A stretch of DNA of 33,317 nucleotides from Streptomyces sp. JJ36 (GCF_021696945.1 NZ_JACYHE010000067.1:1-33317), one strand, 5' to 3'; numbered from the stretch's first letter, positions 22,333-29,847 are shown. Notes: generated from the sequence alone by a model not told the origin. Translations and numbers: made by a program.

Positions 22333-22976
22333 GCGGCGAACGGCCCGCCGGGCGCATCCGCCGGGCGGCCGCCCGGCGCGCCGGGGTCCCGGAACGCACA
22401 GCCGGCCAGGTGGTCGTTGACCAGGCCGCAGGCCTGCATGAGCGCGTACGCGGTGGTGGGCCCGACGAAGCGGAGGCCGCGCCGCTTCAGCTCCCGGGCC
22501 AGCGCGGTGGACTCCGGGGTGACGGCCGGGACGTCCGCGAGGGTGCGCGGCGCCGGGCGCCCGTCCGCCTCCGGGGCGTGGGACCAGACGAGCCGGTCGA
22601 GTTCGCCCGGCTCCCACCCGGCGGCGACCCGGGCGTTGGCGATCGCTGCACGGATCTTCGCGCGGTTCCGGATGATCCCCGGGTCGGCGAGCAGCCGCAG
22701 CTCGTCCTCCTCGGTGAAGCGCGCGACCTCGGCGATCCGGAAGTCCGCGAACGCGGCGCGGAAGCCCTCCCGGCGGCGCAGGATCGTCAGCCAGGACAGC
22801 CCGGACTGGAACGCCTCCAGGCACAGCCGCTCGTACAGCGCGTCGTCGCCGTGCACCGGGTGGCCCCACTCGGTGTCGTGGTACGCGACCAGGTCCTCGG
22901 CGTGCCCGGCGGACAGCCCCCAGGGGCAGCGCGGCCTGCCGTCCGGACCCGCCGCGGCCTCGCCCTCAACGCTCAT
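22317..22976 (-). CDS. tag: DNA-3-methyladenine glycosylase I
   Basis: 219 aa. Tag-family hallmarks are CPWGLS at the start, YHDTEWGHPVHGDDALYERL, then LEAFQSGLSWLTIL and FVGPTTAYALMQACGLVNDH. The zinc-snap ligands fit: C17, H33, H189 and C193. The enzyme removes 3-methyladenine from alkylated DNA in base excision repair. The ATG at 22976 overlaps the end of the DivIVA-like gene by 11 nt, so the two are coupled. The C-terminal 26 residues are Gly/Pro/Ala-rich and extend past the usual end. Its TAG stop lies inside the end of the enoyl-CoA hydratase gene on the other strand. It matches Rv1210 in neighbourhood and family. Confidence 0.94.
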   Translation of the reverse strand: MSVEGEAAAGPDGRPRCPWGLSAGHAEDLVAYHDTEWGHPVHGDDALYERLCLEAFQSGLSWLTILRRREGFRAAFADFRIAEVARFTEEDELRLLADPGIIRNRAKIRAAIANARVAAGWEPGELDRLVWSHAPEADGRPAPRTLADVPAVTPESTALARELKRRGLRFVGPTTAYALMQACGLVNDHLAGCAFRDPGAPGGRPADAPGGPFAAQRPT

Positions 22977-23361
22977 CGGTCCACTCCCCGCTCCCGCCGG
23001 GCCGCGGGCCTCCGGCCGGGGCCCCGCCGCCGGGCTCCGCCGCCCGGGCCCCGGCCAGCGCGGACTCCAGCTCGGCGATGCGCGCGTCACGCTCGGCCAG
23101 TTCGGCACCCAGCCGGTCCAGCACGTCGTCCACCTCCCGCATGCGGTAGCCGCGGGCGGCCATCGGCAGCCGCAGCGCGTCCACGTCGGCGCGGCCCGCC
23201 GGGCGGTCCGCCGGCAGCGGCTCCTCCAGCCGGTCCGGCAGCGGGTCGGTGAGCCCGCCGTGCGCGGTGCGACCGCGTCCCTCGCGGTCGCCGCTGCCCA
23301 GCACGACGAGCGTGACCGCGGCGACCACCACGACCAGCGAGATGAGCAAGAACCAGAACAC
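22966..23361 (-). CDS. DivIVA-like membrane-anchored small protein
   Basis: 131 aa. A membrane helix at about residues 2-20 (FWFLLISLVVVVAAVTLVVL) begins at the start codon. After a polar linker comes a DivIVA-type motif (LRLPMAARGYRMREVDDVLDRLGAEL) and a short coiled coil (AERDARIAELESALAG), then a Gly/Pro tail. The motif resembles the membrane-binding N-terminal domain of DivIVA, but here it follows a true membrane helix. It is the Rv1209 counterpart by position. The GTG at 23361 has GGGAG upstream. The stop overlaps the tag start by 11 nt. A role at the cell pole or division site is possible from the family only. Confidence 0.85.
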   Translation of the reverse strand: MFWFLLISLVVVVAAVTLVVLGSGDREGRGRTAHGGLTDPLPDRLEEPLPADRPAGRADVDALRLPMAARGYRMREVDDVLDRLGAELAERDARIAELESALAGARAAEPGGGAPAGGPRPGGSGEWTDER

Positions 23362-23465
23362 GGCCGTCTCCCGGGGTCCGTCCGAGCGCGCCGGAGCGCG
23401 CGGTCTCCGCAGCCCGCCGCCGACGCCGGCAGGCTGCCTGTGGTCTCCGATCGTGCCACGGGCCA

Positions 23466-23482
23466 CCGACGGTTAGGGTCGG
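23466..23482. promoter_or_regulatory. Inverted repeat around a -10 box before folP2
   Basis: CCGAC-GGTTAGG-GTCGG is a perfect 5-bp inverted repeat that encloses TAGGGT (23474-23479), a TANNNT box facing folP2. It sits between two divergent units and could be a promoter with its own operator. Confidence 0.4.
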
Positions 23483-23562
23483 GGCGGCGGGGACACCGGT
23501 GGGTGCACGCGCGGTGACCTGCGGTGGGTCCCGGTGATCGGGAGAGGCACCCGGAGACGAAA

Positions 23563-24435
23563 GTGAGCGACATGCTGCGCCTGGGGACACGCGAGTTCGG
23601 CGAGGACCAGCCGGTGATCATGGCGATCGTGAACCGGACGCCGGACTCCTTCTACGACCGGGGCGCCACCTTCCGGGACGAGGCGGCGCTGGCCCGGGTG
23701 GAGCAGGTGGTGGCCGAGGGCGCCGCGATCGTGGACATCGGGGGCGTGAAGGCCGGGCCGGGCGAGGAGGTCACCGTCGCGGAGGAGGTGCGGCGTACGG
23801 CGGGCTTCGTGGCCGAGGTGCGGCGCCGCCACCCGGACGTGGTGATCAGCGTCGACACCTGGCGGCACGAGGTCGGCGAGGCGGTCTGCGAGGCCGGCGC
23901 CGACCTGCTCAACGACGCCTGGGGCGGCGTCGACCCCCGGCTGGCCGAGGTGGCCGCGCGGCACGGCGCCGGGCTGGTGTGCACGCATGCGGGCGGGGCG
24001 CGGCCGCGCACCCTGCCGCGCCGGGTGGCGTACGAGGACGGGGTGATGACCGACATCCTGCGGGTCACCACCGGGCTCGCGGAGCGCGCGGCGGGGCTCG
24101 GCGTGCGCCGGGACGGCATCCTGATCGACCCGGGGCACGACTTCGGCAAGTCCACCCGGCACTCGCTGGAGGCGACCCGGCGGCTGGACGAGATGGCCGC
24201 GACGGGCTGGCCGGTGCTCGTCTCGCTCTCCCACAAGGACTTCGTCGGGGAGACGCTGGACCGGCCGGTGAAGGAGCGGCTGCTCGGCACGCTGGCGACC
24301 ACCGCCGTCTCGGCCTGGCTCGGGGCCCGGGTCTACCGGGTGCACGAGGTGGCGGAGACCCGCCAGGTGCTGGACATGGTGGCCTCGATCCGGGGCCACC
24401 GCCCGCCGGCCGTGGCCCGCCGCGGCCTCGCCTGA
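23563..24435 (+). CDS. folP2: Dihydropteroate synthase homologue, FolP2 type
   Basis: 290 aa TIM-barrel of the pterin-binding family. It keeps NRTPDSFYDRG, SVDTWRHEV, LLNDAWGG, DPGHDFGKST, SLSHKDF and RVHEV, the positions that hold pterin and pyrophosphate. However, the loop that is GGESTRPG in true synthases reads GGVKAGPG, and SRK becomes SHK. Mycobacterial FolP2 is reported to lack dihydropteroate synthase activity, and the same is expected here. The GTG at 23563 has GGAG 6 nt upstream; the ATG at 23572 is an alternative. It is convergent with the LOG-family gene behind a clear terminator. The true substrate is unknown. Confidence 0.92.
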   Translation: MSDMLRLGTREFGEDQPVIMAIVNRTPDSFYDRGATFRDEAALARVEQVVAEGAAIVDIGGVKAGPGEEVTVAEEVRRTAGFVAEVRRRHPDVVISVDTWRHEVGEAVCEAGADLLNDAWGGVDPRLAEVAARHGAGLVCTHAGGARPRTLPRRVAYEDGVMTDILRVTTGLAERAAGLGVRRDGILIDPGHDFGKSTRHSLEATRRLDEMAATGWPVLVSLSHKDFVGETLDRPVKERLLGTLATTAVSAWLGARVYRVHEVAETRQVLDMVASIRGHRPPAVARRGLA

Positions 24436-24443
24436 GCACGGGC

Positions 24444-24469
24444 CCGCCTCGGGCAGGCGCCCGAGGCGG
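24444..24469. terminator. Terminator between folP2 and LOG-family gene
   Basis: CCGCCTCGGGC (24444-24454) and GCCCGAGGCGG (24459-24469) form a perfect 11-bp stem with a 4-nt loop, 8 nt after the folP2 stop. Confidence 0.75.
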
Positions 24470-24592
24470 TGGCAGCACCGGTGCCGTCCCGTCGGCGGCC
24501 CGGCGACCGCGGGGCGGCCCCGGCCCTCCCGCACCCTCGGCTCCTGCCGGCCGTCGCCCCCTCGGCCGGGCACCGTCGCCCGCCGCGGACGG

Positions 24593-25372
24593 TCACCCCC
24601 GGACGGAGCCGCCCGGCCCGCCGTCCGTCCCGGCCTCCTTGCTCATCAGGGCGACCGCCTCGTCCACGTCGTCCGTGAGGTGCAGCAGGTCCAGGTCGTG
24701 CGACGACGCCTTGCCGGTGCCGACGACCGCGTGCCGGACCCAGTCCACCAGCCCCTGCCAGTACTCCGAGCCGAAGAGCACGATGGGGAAGCGGGTGACC
24801 TTGCGGGTCTGGACCAGGGTGAGCGCCTCGAAGAGCTCGTCCAGCGTGCCGAAGCCGCCGGGCAGCACCACAAAGCCCTGGGCGTACTTCACGAACATCG
24901 TCTTGCGCACGAAGAAGTAGCGGAAGTTGACCCCGATGTCGACGTACGGGTTCAGCCCCTGCTCGAAGGGCAGCTCGATGCCCAGCCCGACCGAGGTGCC
25001 GCCGGCCTCCAGCGCGCCCTTGTTGGCCGCCTCCATGGCGCCCGGGCCGCCGCCGGTGATCACCGCGAAACCGGCCTCCACCAGCCCCCGGCCGAGCCGC
25101 TCGCCGGTCTCGTACCCGGGGGAGTCCAGCGGGATCCGGGCCGACCCGAACACGCTCACCGCCGGTCCGAGTTCGGCGAGCGCACCGAAGCCCTCGACGA
25201 ACTCCGACTGGATCCGCATGACCCGCCACGGGTCCTTGTGGATGAAGTCGGAGGGGCCGGTGGTGTCCAGCAGCCGCTGGTCGGTGGTGCCGGGCTGCAC
25301 CTGCCCGCGACGGCGGACCACCGGGCCCAGCCGCTGCTCCTGCGGGTCCCGCTGCTGCTCGGGGCTGCCCAT
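24593..25372 (-). CDS. LOG family (TIGR00730) nucleoside-5'-monophosphate phosphoribohydrolase
   Basis: 259 aa. The nucleotide-binding GGGPGAMEAANKGA and the catalytic PGGFGTLDE motif define the LOG family, once mislabelled lysine decarboxylase. Members cleave N6-substituted or plain AMP to base and ribose-5-phosphate; the M. tuberculosis relative Rv1205 releases cytokinins. The first 50 residues are polar and probably flexible, an N-terminal extension typical of actinobacterial members. The ATG at 25372 has a GGAGGGAG ribosome site, and TACGCT at 25421-25416 is a likely -10. Cytoplasmic. Neighbours are folP2 (convergent) and dapE. Confidence 0.92.
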   Translation of the reverse strand: MGSPEQQRDPQEQRLGPVVRRRGQVQPGTTDQRLLDTTGPSDFIHKDPWRVMRIQSEFVEGFGALAELGPAVSVFGSARIPLDSPGYETGERLGRGLVEAGFAVITGGGPGAMEAANKGALEAGGTSVGLGIELPFEQGLNPYVDIGVNFRYFFVRKTMFVKYAQGFVVLPGGFGTLDELFEALTLVQTRKVTRFPIVLFGSEYWQGLVDWVRHAVVGTGKASSHDLDLLHLTDDVDEAVALMSKEAGTDGGPGGSVRG

Positions 25373-25507
25373 CCTCGTGCTCCCTCCGACGGCGGCCTTC
25401 CGTGATGGTCCCCTCAGCGTACGCACCCGGAGGGGACGGACAAGGTCATTTCCGGGGTGGGCGCGGAGGAGCGCCGGTGCGCGGGGCGCCCTCCGGGCGC
25501 CGCCGGC

Positions 25508-26587
25508 TCAGCCGGTCAGCCAGGCGCGCAGCCGCTCCTCGCACTGCCGCACCAGGGCGGTGTCCACCCGCTCGTCCCGCTTGTGCGCGAGGTCCGGATC
25601 GCCCGGCCCGTAGTTGACCGCGGGGACGCCGAGGGCGCTGAACCGGGACACGTCCGTCCAGCCGTACTTGGGCCGCGGCGCGCCGCCCACCGCCGCGACG
25701 AACGCCGCCGCGGCGGGGTGCGAGAGGCCCGGCAGGGCCCCGGGCGAGCTGTCCTCGACGGTGAACCCGGCGACGCCGCAGTCCGCGAAGACCTCCCGGA
25801 CGTGGGCCAGCGCGGCCTCCGGGTCCCGGTCGGGCGCATAGCGGTAGTTCACGGTGACCGTGCAGGCGTCCGGGATCACGTTGCCGGCCACGCCGCCCTC
25901 GATGCGCACGGCGTTCAGGCCCTCGCGGTACTCCAGCCCGTCGATCGGCACCCGTCGCGGGGTGTACGCGGCCAGCCTGGCCAGCACCGGCTGCGCGGCG
26001 TGGATGGCGTTCTCCCCCTTCCAGCTCCGGGCCGAGTGCGCGCGCTGCCCGGTGGTGTGCAGCCGCACCCGCAGGGTGCCCTGGCAGCCGCCCTCGACCT
26101 GCCCGCCGGAGGGCTCCAGCAGGACCGCGAAGTCGCCCGCCAGCCAGTCCGGGTGGGCCTCGGCGACCCGGCCGAGGCCGTTGAGGTGTGCGTCGACCTC
26201 CTCGTTGTCGTAGAACACGAAGGTCAGGTCGCGGTTGGGCGCCGGCACGGTGGCGGCGAGACGGAGCTGCACGGCCACGCCGGCCTTCATGTCGCTGGTG
26301 CCGCAGCCCCAGAGCATCCCGTCGCCGTCCAGCCGGGACGGCAGGTTGTCCGCCACCGGAACGGTGTCCAGGTGCCCGGCGAGCACCACCCGCTCGGCGC
26401 GCCCCAGGCGGGTGCGGGCCACCACGTTGTTGCCGTGGCGGTCCACGGCGAGGTGCGGCAGGCCGCGGAGCGCGGCCTCCACGGCGTCGGCGAGCGGCTG
26501 CTCCGCGCCGCTGACGGACGGGAGGTCGACGAGCTGCGCGGTGAGCCGTGCGGCGTCCTGCCCCAGGTCGAGTGGTTCGGGCGACAT
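25508..26587 (-). CDS. dapE: Succinyl-diaminopimelate desuccinylase
   Basis: 359 aa M20 metallopeptidase. The di-zinc ligands sit in AGHLDTVP, CGTSDMKAG, YDNEEVDA, LEPSGG and the late LAHKRDERV. The dimerisation domain in the middle contains TGQRAHSARSWKGENAIH. It removes succinate from N-succinyl-LL-2,6-diaminopimelate, supplying diaminopimelate for lysine and peptidoglycan. The ATG at 26587 has TAGGGT exactly 6 nt before it and no ribosome site, so the transcript is probably leaderless. It is divergent from the lysozyme-like gene with only 40 nt between starts. dapC, the preceding enzyme, is 2 kb away. Confidence 0.94.
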   Translation of the reverse strand: MSPEPLDLGQDAARLTAQLVDLPSVSGAEQPLADAVEAALRGLPHLAVDRHGNNVVARTRLGRAERVVLAGHLDTVPVADNLPSRLDGDGMLWGCGTSDMKAGVAVQLRLAATVPAPNRDLTFVFYDNEEVDAHLNGLGRVAEAHPDWLAGDFAVLLEPSGGQVEGGCQGTLRVRLHTTGQRAHSARSWKGENAIHAAQPVLARLAAYTPRRVPIDGLEYREGLNAVRIEGGVAGNVIPDACTVTVNYRYAPDRDPEAALAHVREVFADCGVAGFTVEDSSPGALPGLSHPAAAAFVAAVGGAPRPKYGWTDVSRFSALGVPAVNYGPGDPDLAHKRDERVDTALVRQCEERLRAWLTG

Positions 26588-26593
26588 GGGACC

Positions 26594-26620
26594 ACCCTAC
26601 GGCCCGCGCCCCGGTACCTT
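26594..26620. promoter_or_regulatory. Back-to-back leaderless promoters, dapE and lysozyme-like gene
   Basis: TAGGGT on the minus strand (26599-26594) is 6 nt before the dapE ATG. TACCTT on the plus strand (26615-26620) is 7 nt before the GTG at 26628. The two -10 boxes are 15 nt apart, so each one falls where the other promoter's -35 would be. Confidence 0.6.
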
Positions 26621-26627
26621 GGTGCGC

Positions 26628-27677
26628 GTGTCAGCGTCCTCGATGTCCTCGGCGTCCTCGGCGTCCTCGGCGTCCTCGGCTTCCGCGGCCTCCGCGCAGG
26701 GCTCCCCGGTGGCTTCGCGCCGCGCGGCGCGCCCCGGCGGCACGCCTGCGGCACCGCCCCGGCGGCGCCGCAGGGGCGCACGCCTGCTCGCGGCGTTCGC
26801 TGTGCTGCTCGGCGTGGCGGGCTACCTGGTGACGCAGTACGCCACCTCCGGCTCGGGGCCCGCCCGCTGCACCGTGCGGTCCGGAGACGGCCGCGAGGGC
26901 GACACCGGTCACGCCGGCTACCAGGTTCAGCCGGAGCAGGCCGCGAACGCGGCGACGATCGAGGCCGTGGCCTCCTCCCGCAGGCTGCCGGAGCGAGCCG
27001 TCACCATAGCCCTGGCCACGGCGATGCAGGAGTCCGCGCTGCGGAACATCGACCACGGCGACCGGGACTCGCTCGGCCTCTTCCAGCAACGGCCCTCGCA
27101 GGGCTGGGGGACGGAGCGGCAGATCCTCGACCCGGTGTACGCCGCGGGGAAGTTCTACGACCACCTGGTCGAGGTCCCGGGGTACTCCCGGCTGCCGCTC
27201 ACGGTGGCGGCGCAGAAGGTGCAGCGCAGCGGCTTCCCGCAGGCGTACGCCAAGCACGAGGCGAACGCCTCGCTGCTCACCGCGGCGCTGACCGGCCGAC
27301 GTCCCGCCGCGCTCAACTGCACCACGGGCCCCGGCGGCACGCCCGTCGAGGCGGGCGACCCGGCAGCCGTACGGGAGAAGCTGCGGCGGGAGTTCGGGCC
27401 GGACGTGCTCGGGGGCGAGGACGCCCCCCAGGTGACCGGCGGGGGCCGGGGCAAGCCGTCCTCCGCCGTGCTGGTGCCGGCCGCCTCCGAGCGGCGCGGC
27501 TGGGAGCTGGCGCACTGGGCCCTGGCGCAGGCGCCGTATCTGCGGATCGCGGAGATCGCCTACGGCGGGCGGGTGTGGAGCGCGGCGCGCAGCGAGGAGG
27601 GCTGGCGCACCGCGGGTCCGGACGGCGCCAACGGCACCGGGTCCGCCGTCGAACTCCGGCTCGCCACCGGCTCGTAG
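26628..27677 (+). CDS. Membrane-anchored lysozyme-like protein
   Basis: 349 aa. The N-terminus is a Ser/Ala repeat (about residues 1-22) encoded by 9-bp tandem units. An arginine stretch and one membrane helix follow at about 51-68. The extracytoplasmic part holds a lysozyme/transglycosylase-like fold: TIALATAMQESALRNI with candidate catalytic E135, then GDRDSLGLFQQRPSQGWGT. The last 100 residues are an unrecognised alpha/beta domain. Database entries often call this family 'heavy metal transporter', which the sequence does not support. The GTG at 26628 fits a leaderless mRNA; the ATG at 26643 inside the repeat is a less likely start. A cell-wall role fits its position between dapE and dapC. 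Confidence 0.82.
   Translation: MSASSMSSASSASSASSASAASAQGSPVASRRAARPGGTPAAPPRRRRRGARLLAAFAVLLGVAGYLVTQYATSGSGPARCTVRSGDGREGDTGHAGYQVQPEQAANAATIEAVASSRRLPERAVTIALATAMQESALRNIDHGDRDSLGLFQQRPSQGWGTERQILDPVYAAGKFYDHLVEVPGYSRLPLTVAAQKVQRSGFPQAYAKHEANASLLTAALTGRRPAALNCTTGPGGTPVEAGDPAAVREKLRREFGPDVLGGEDAPQVTGGGRGKPSSAVLVPAASERRGWELAHWALAQAPYLRIAEIAYGGRVWSAARSEEGWRTAGPDGANGTGSAVELRLATGS
26636..26689 (+). repeat. 9-bp tandem repeat in coding N-terminus
   Basis: GTCCTCGGC occurs four times in perfect tandem (26645-26680), preceded by GTCCTCGAT and followed by the degenerate TTCCGCGGC. It encodes the Ser-Ser-Ala repeat of the lysozyme-like protein. Confidence 0.85.
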
Positions 27678-28045
27678 GGCCTCCCACGCCTCCCGAGCGG
27701 CACACCGCGGGACCGCACCGGCACCGCGCACCTCCCTCGCAGCATCACCCGGAGGGGGGAGGCGACGGGTGACGGGTGGACGGGCGCCCCGGCCGTGCCC
27801 GCGCACCGGGGCGCCGGCCCAACACCCCTGCGGGACGGGCGGTGTGACGTTTCTCCCCCGGCAGCGACGCGCGCCCTATTCCCCTTTTCATCCGATACGG
27901 ATAACGCCGCGCGTTACCAATCCTTTACCTGTCGCGGCCGCAACCTCAGCCCGCTTCCGTGCGATAGGCACTGCGTCCGGCGGGGCCGCGCAGTCCGGCT
28001 CCGGCGGTCACTTCCGAAGCAGCATCTCTCCGCCGAAGGAGCACC
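27678..28045. promoter_or_regulatory. Upstream region of secreted-protein gene
   Basis: This 368-nt gap contains no gene that I support. The part at 27875-27930 is markedly AT-richer. It holds the inverted repeat ATCCG-ATA-CGGAT (27890-27902) and the direct repeat GTTACC-N5-TTTACC (27913-27929, 11-bp period), a spacing typical of OmpR-family regulators such as MtrA or PhoP. GAAGGAG (28035-28041) is the ribosome site of the next gene. Confidence 0.5.
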
Positions 28046-28492
28046 ATGTCCCTCCCCCTCACCCGCCGGATCGCCAAGGCCGCCCTGCTGACCGCGGCGG
28101 GCGCCGCCTCGGTCGTCGGTGCGGCCGGTTCCGCGAGCGCCGCCGACGCGGTGGCCCAGACGTCCGACCTGGGCGGCCTGAGCAACGTGGACACCGCCGG
28201 CCTCAGCGACACCGTGGGCGAGACCGCCCACACGGGCACGGCGCTCACCGGCGAGGCCGGCAACAGCGCCGTGGAGAACAGCCTCCCGGGCTCCGGTGAG
28301 GCGGTGCAGCCGCTGACCGAGGCCGCCGCGCCGGTGGCCGGGCAGGCCGGGCACGACGCGACCAAGACCGCGACCGGCGTGCTGAGCGAGGCGGCTCAGG
28401 GGACCCAGGGCGCCTCCGCCGACGTGCCGCTCGACGGCCTGCCCACCGTCGACAACGTGGGCAACAACCTCACGCCCGGCACCCTGCTCTGA
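28046..28492 (+). CDS. Small secreted protein of unknown function
   Basis: 148 aa. The signal peptide is clear: basic start (LTRRIAK), hydrophobic core (AALLTAAGAASVVGAAG) and a cleavage site after ASA near residue 33. The mature chain (about 115 aa) is rich in Ala, Gly, Thr, Val and Asp, has no cysteine, and lacks any enzyme motif. Streptomyces relatives are sometimes labelled 'ATP-binding protein', but I see no nucleotide-binding site. GAAGGAG lies 4 nt before the ATG at 28046. A cell-surface structural or developmental role is possible. It faces dapC across a strong terminator. Confidence 0.8.
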   Translation: MSLPLTRRIAKAALLTAAGAASVVGAAGSASAADAVAQTSDLGGLSNVDTAGLSDTVGETAHTGTALTGEAGNSAVENSLPGSGEAVQPLTEAAAPVAGQAGHDATKTATGVLSEAAQGTQGASADVPLDGLPTVDNVGNNLTPGTLL

Positions 28493-28503
28493 CCCCCGGG
28501 CCG

Positions 28504-28545
28504 GAGGGGGCCCGGCGTCGTCGGCGCACGACGTCCGGGCCCCTC
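28504..28545. terminator. Terminator between secreted-protein gene and dapC
   Basis: GAGGGGGCCCGG-CGTCGT pairs with ACGACGT-CCGGGCCCCTC, about 17 bp with one bulge on each side and a 6-nt loop. It starts 12 nt past the stop of the secreted-protein gene and can act in both directions. Confidence 0.7.
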
Positions 28546-28591
28546 GGCGTACCGGCGGGCGGCGGCGAGGCCGCTCCCGGCGCGCGGACGC

Positions 28592-29755
28592 TCAGCCGGC
28601 GAGCCGCCGCACCGCGGCGGCCACCCGCTCGTCCGTGGCCGTGAAGGCCACCCGCACGAACCGCTCCCCCGCCGTGCCGTAGAAGTCGCCCGGCGCGACC
28701 AGGAGACCGCGCTGCGACAACGCCTCCACCGTCTCCCAGCAGGACTCGTCCCGGGTGGCCCACAGGTAGAGCGACGCCTCGCTGTGCTCGATGCGGAAGC
28801 CGGCCCTCTCCAGCGCGTCGCGCAGCGCACGCCGCCGCGCCCCGTAGCGCTCCCGCTGAGCCGCCACATGCGTGTCGTCGCCCAGCGCCGCCACCGTCGC
28901 GGCCTGCACCGGCGCCGGCACCATCATCCCGCCGTGCTTGCGGATCTGCAGCAGCTCGCCCAGCACCGCCGGGTCGCCCACCGCGAAGGCGGCGCGGTAG
29001 CCCGCCAGGTTGGAGCGCTTGGAGAGCGAGTGCACGGCCACCACGCCCTCGTACGAGCCGCCGCACACCTCCGGGTGGAGCACCGAGACCGGGTCCGTCT
29101 CCCAGCCCAGCTCCAGATAGCACTCGTCGCTGACCAGCAGCACCCCGTGCTCCCGGGCCCAGGAGACCGTCTCGCGCAGCTCCGCAGCGGACAGCACCCG
29201 GCCGGTGGGGTTGGACGGCGAGTTCAGCCACAGCAACCGCAGACCCGCCGGGTCCAGCGTGCGGACGCCGTCGTGCACGACCGGCTCCGCGCCGGCCAGC
29301 CGGGCGCCCACCTCGTACGTCGGGTAGGCCAGCCGCGGGTACGCCACCCGGTCGGCTGCGCCCAGGCCGAGCTGGGTCGGCAGCCAGGCGACCAGCTCCT
29401 TGGAGCCGACCACCGGCAGCACGTGGCGGTCCGTGAGCCCCCGCGCGCCCAGCCGCCGCTCGCACCAGCCGGTGATCGCCGCGCGCAGTGCGGCCGTTCC
29501 CCACACGGTGGGATAGCCGGGGCTGTCCGCCGCGTCGGCGAGGGCCTGCCGGACCGGCTCGGGCACCGGGTCGACGGGGGTGCCGACGGACAGGTCCACG
29601 ATCCCGTCGGGGTGCGCGGCCGCGGCCTCCTTGAACGGCTCGAGCCGGTCCCACGGGAAGACGGGCAGCCGGCCGGAGACGGGCCCTCCCGGAGAGGCGG
29701 GGGGCGCGGCGGGGTGCGGGGCGGGGCCGGAGGCCGGGTTCGGGGCGGCACGCAC
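28592..29755 (-). CDS. dapC: Succinyldiaminopimelate aminotransferase
   Basis: 387 aa class I/II aminotransferase. The PLP lysine is in HSLSKRSNLAGYR. Other family marks are VDLSVGTPVDPVPEPV near the start, YPTVWGT, LNSPSNPTGR and SDECYLELGW. It converts the succinylated keto acid to N-succinyl-LL-diaminopimelate, the step before DapE. The conserved part begins SGRLPVFPWD, but the codon before it is GTC, so the start must be upstream. I chose the GTG at 29755, which adds a Pro/Ala-rich head of about 22 residues; the ribosome site is weak. A terminator ahead separates it from the ferredoxin gene, so it has its own promoter or depends on readthrough. Confidence 0.92.
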   Translation of the reverse strand: MRAAPNPASGPAPHPAAPPASPGGPVSGRLPVFPWDRLEPFKEAAAAHPDGIVDLSVGTPVDPVPEPVRQALADAADSPGYPTVWGTAALRAAITGWCERRLGARGLTDRHVLPVVGSKELVAWLPTQLGLGAADRVAYPRLAYPTYEVGARLAGAEPVVHDGVRTLDPAGLRLLWLNSPSNPTGRVLSAAELRETVSWAREHGVLLVSDECYLELGWETDPVSVLHPEVCGGSYEGVVAVHSLSKRSNLAGYRAAFAVGDPAVLGELLQIRKHGGMMVPAPVQAATVAALGDDTHVAAQRERYGARRRALRDALERAGFRIEHSEASLYLWATRDESCWETVEALSQRGLLVAPGDFYGTAGERFVRVAFTATDERVAAAVRRLAG

Positions 29756-29788
29756 GGGGGGTCTCGCTCTCTGGACGGAGGGGAAAAC

Positions 29789-29828
29789 ACCCCGGTCCCG
29801 CACGGAGCGGGCCGTACGGGACCGGGGT
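29789..29828 (-). terminator. Intrinsic terminator of ferredoxin gene
   Basis: A perfect 12-bp stem (ACCCCGGTCCCG with CGGGACCGGGGT) is followed on the minus strand by GTTTTCC, one of the few U-tract terminators in this window. It starts 20 nt after the fdxA stop. Confidence 0.8.
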
Positions 29829-29847
29829 CAGCGCCGGGGCGGCAGGG

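Noticed and set aside
22317..23621. A single 434-aa protein fusing DivIVA-like and Tag parts
   Set aside because: The DivIVA-like motif is in a different frame from Tag, with its own start and stop. The long frame is only Tag plus upstream open sequence.
26628..27677. Heavy-metal transporter, a common database label for this family
   Set aside because: Only one membrane helix and a lysozyme-like QES...GLFQQRP core are present; nothing indicates metal transport.
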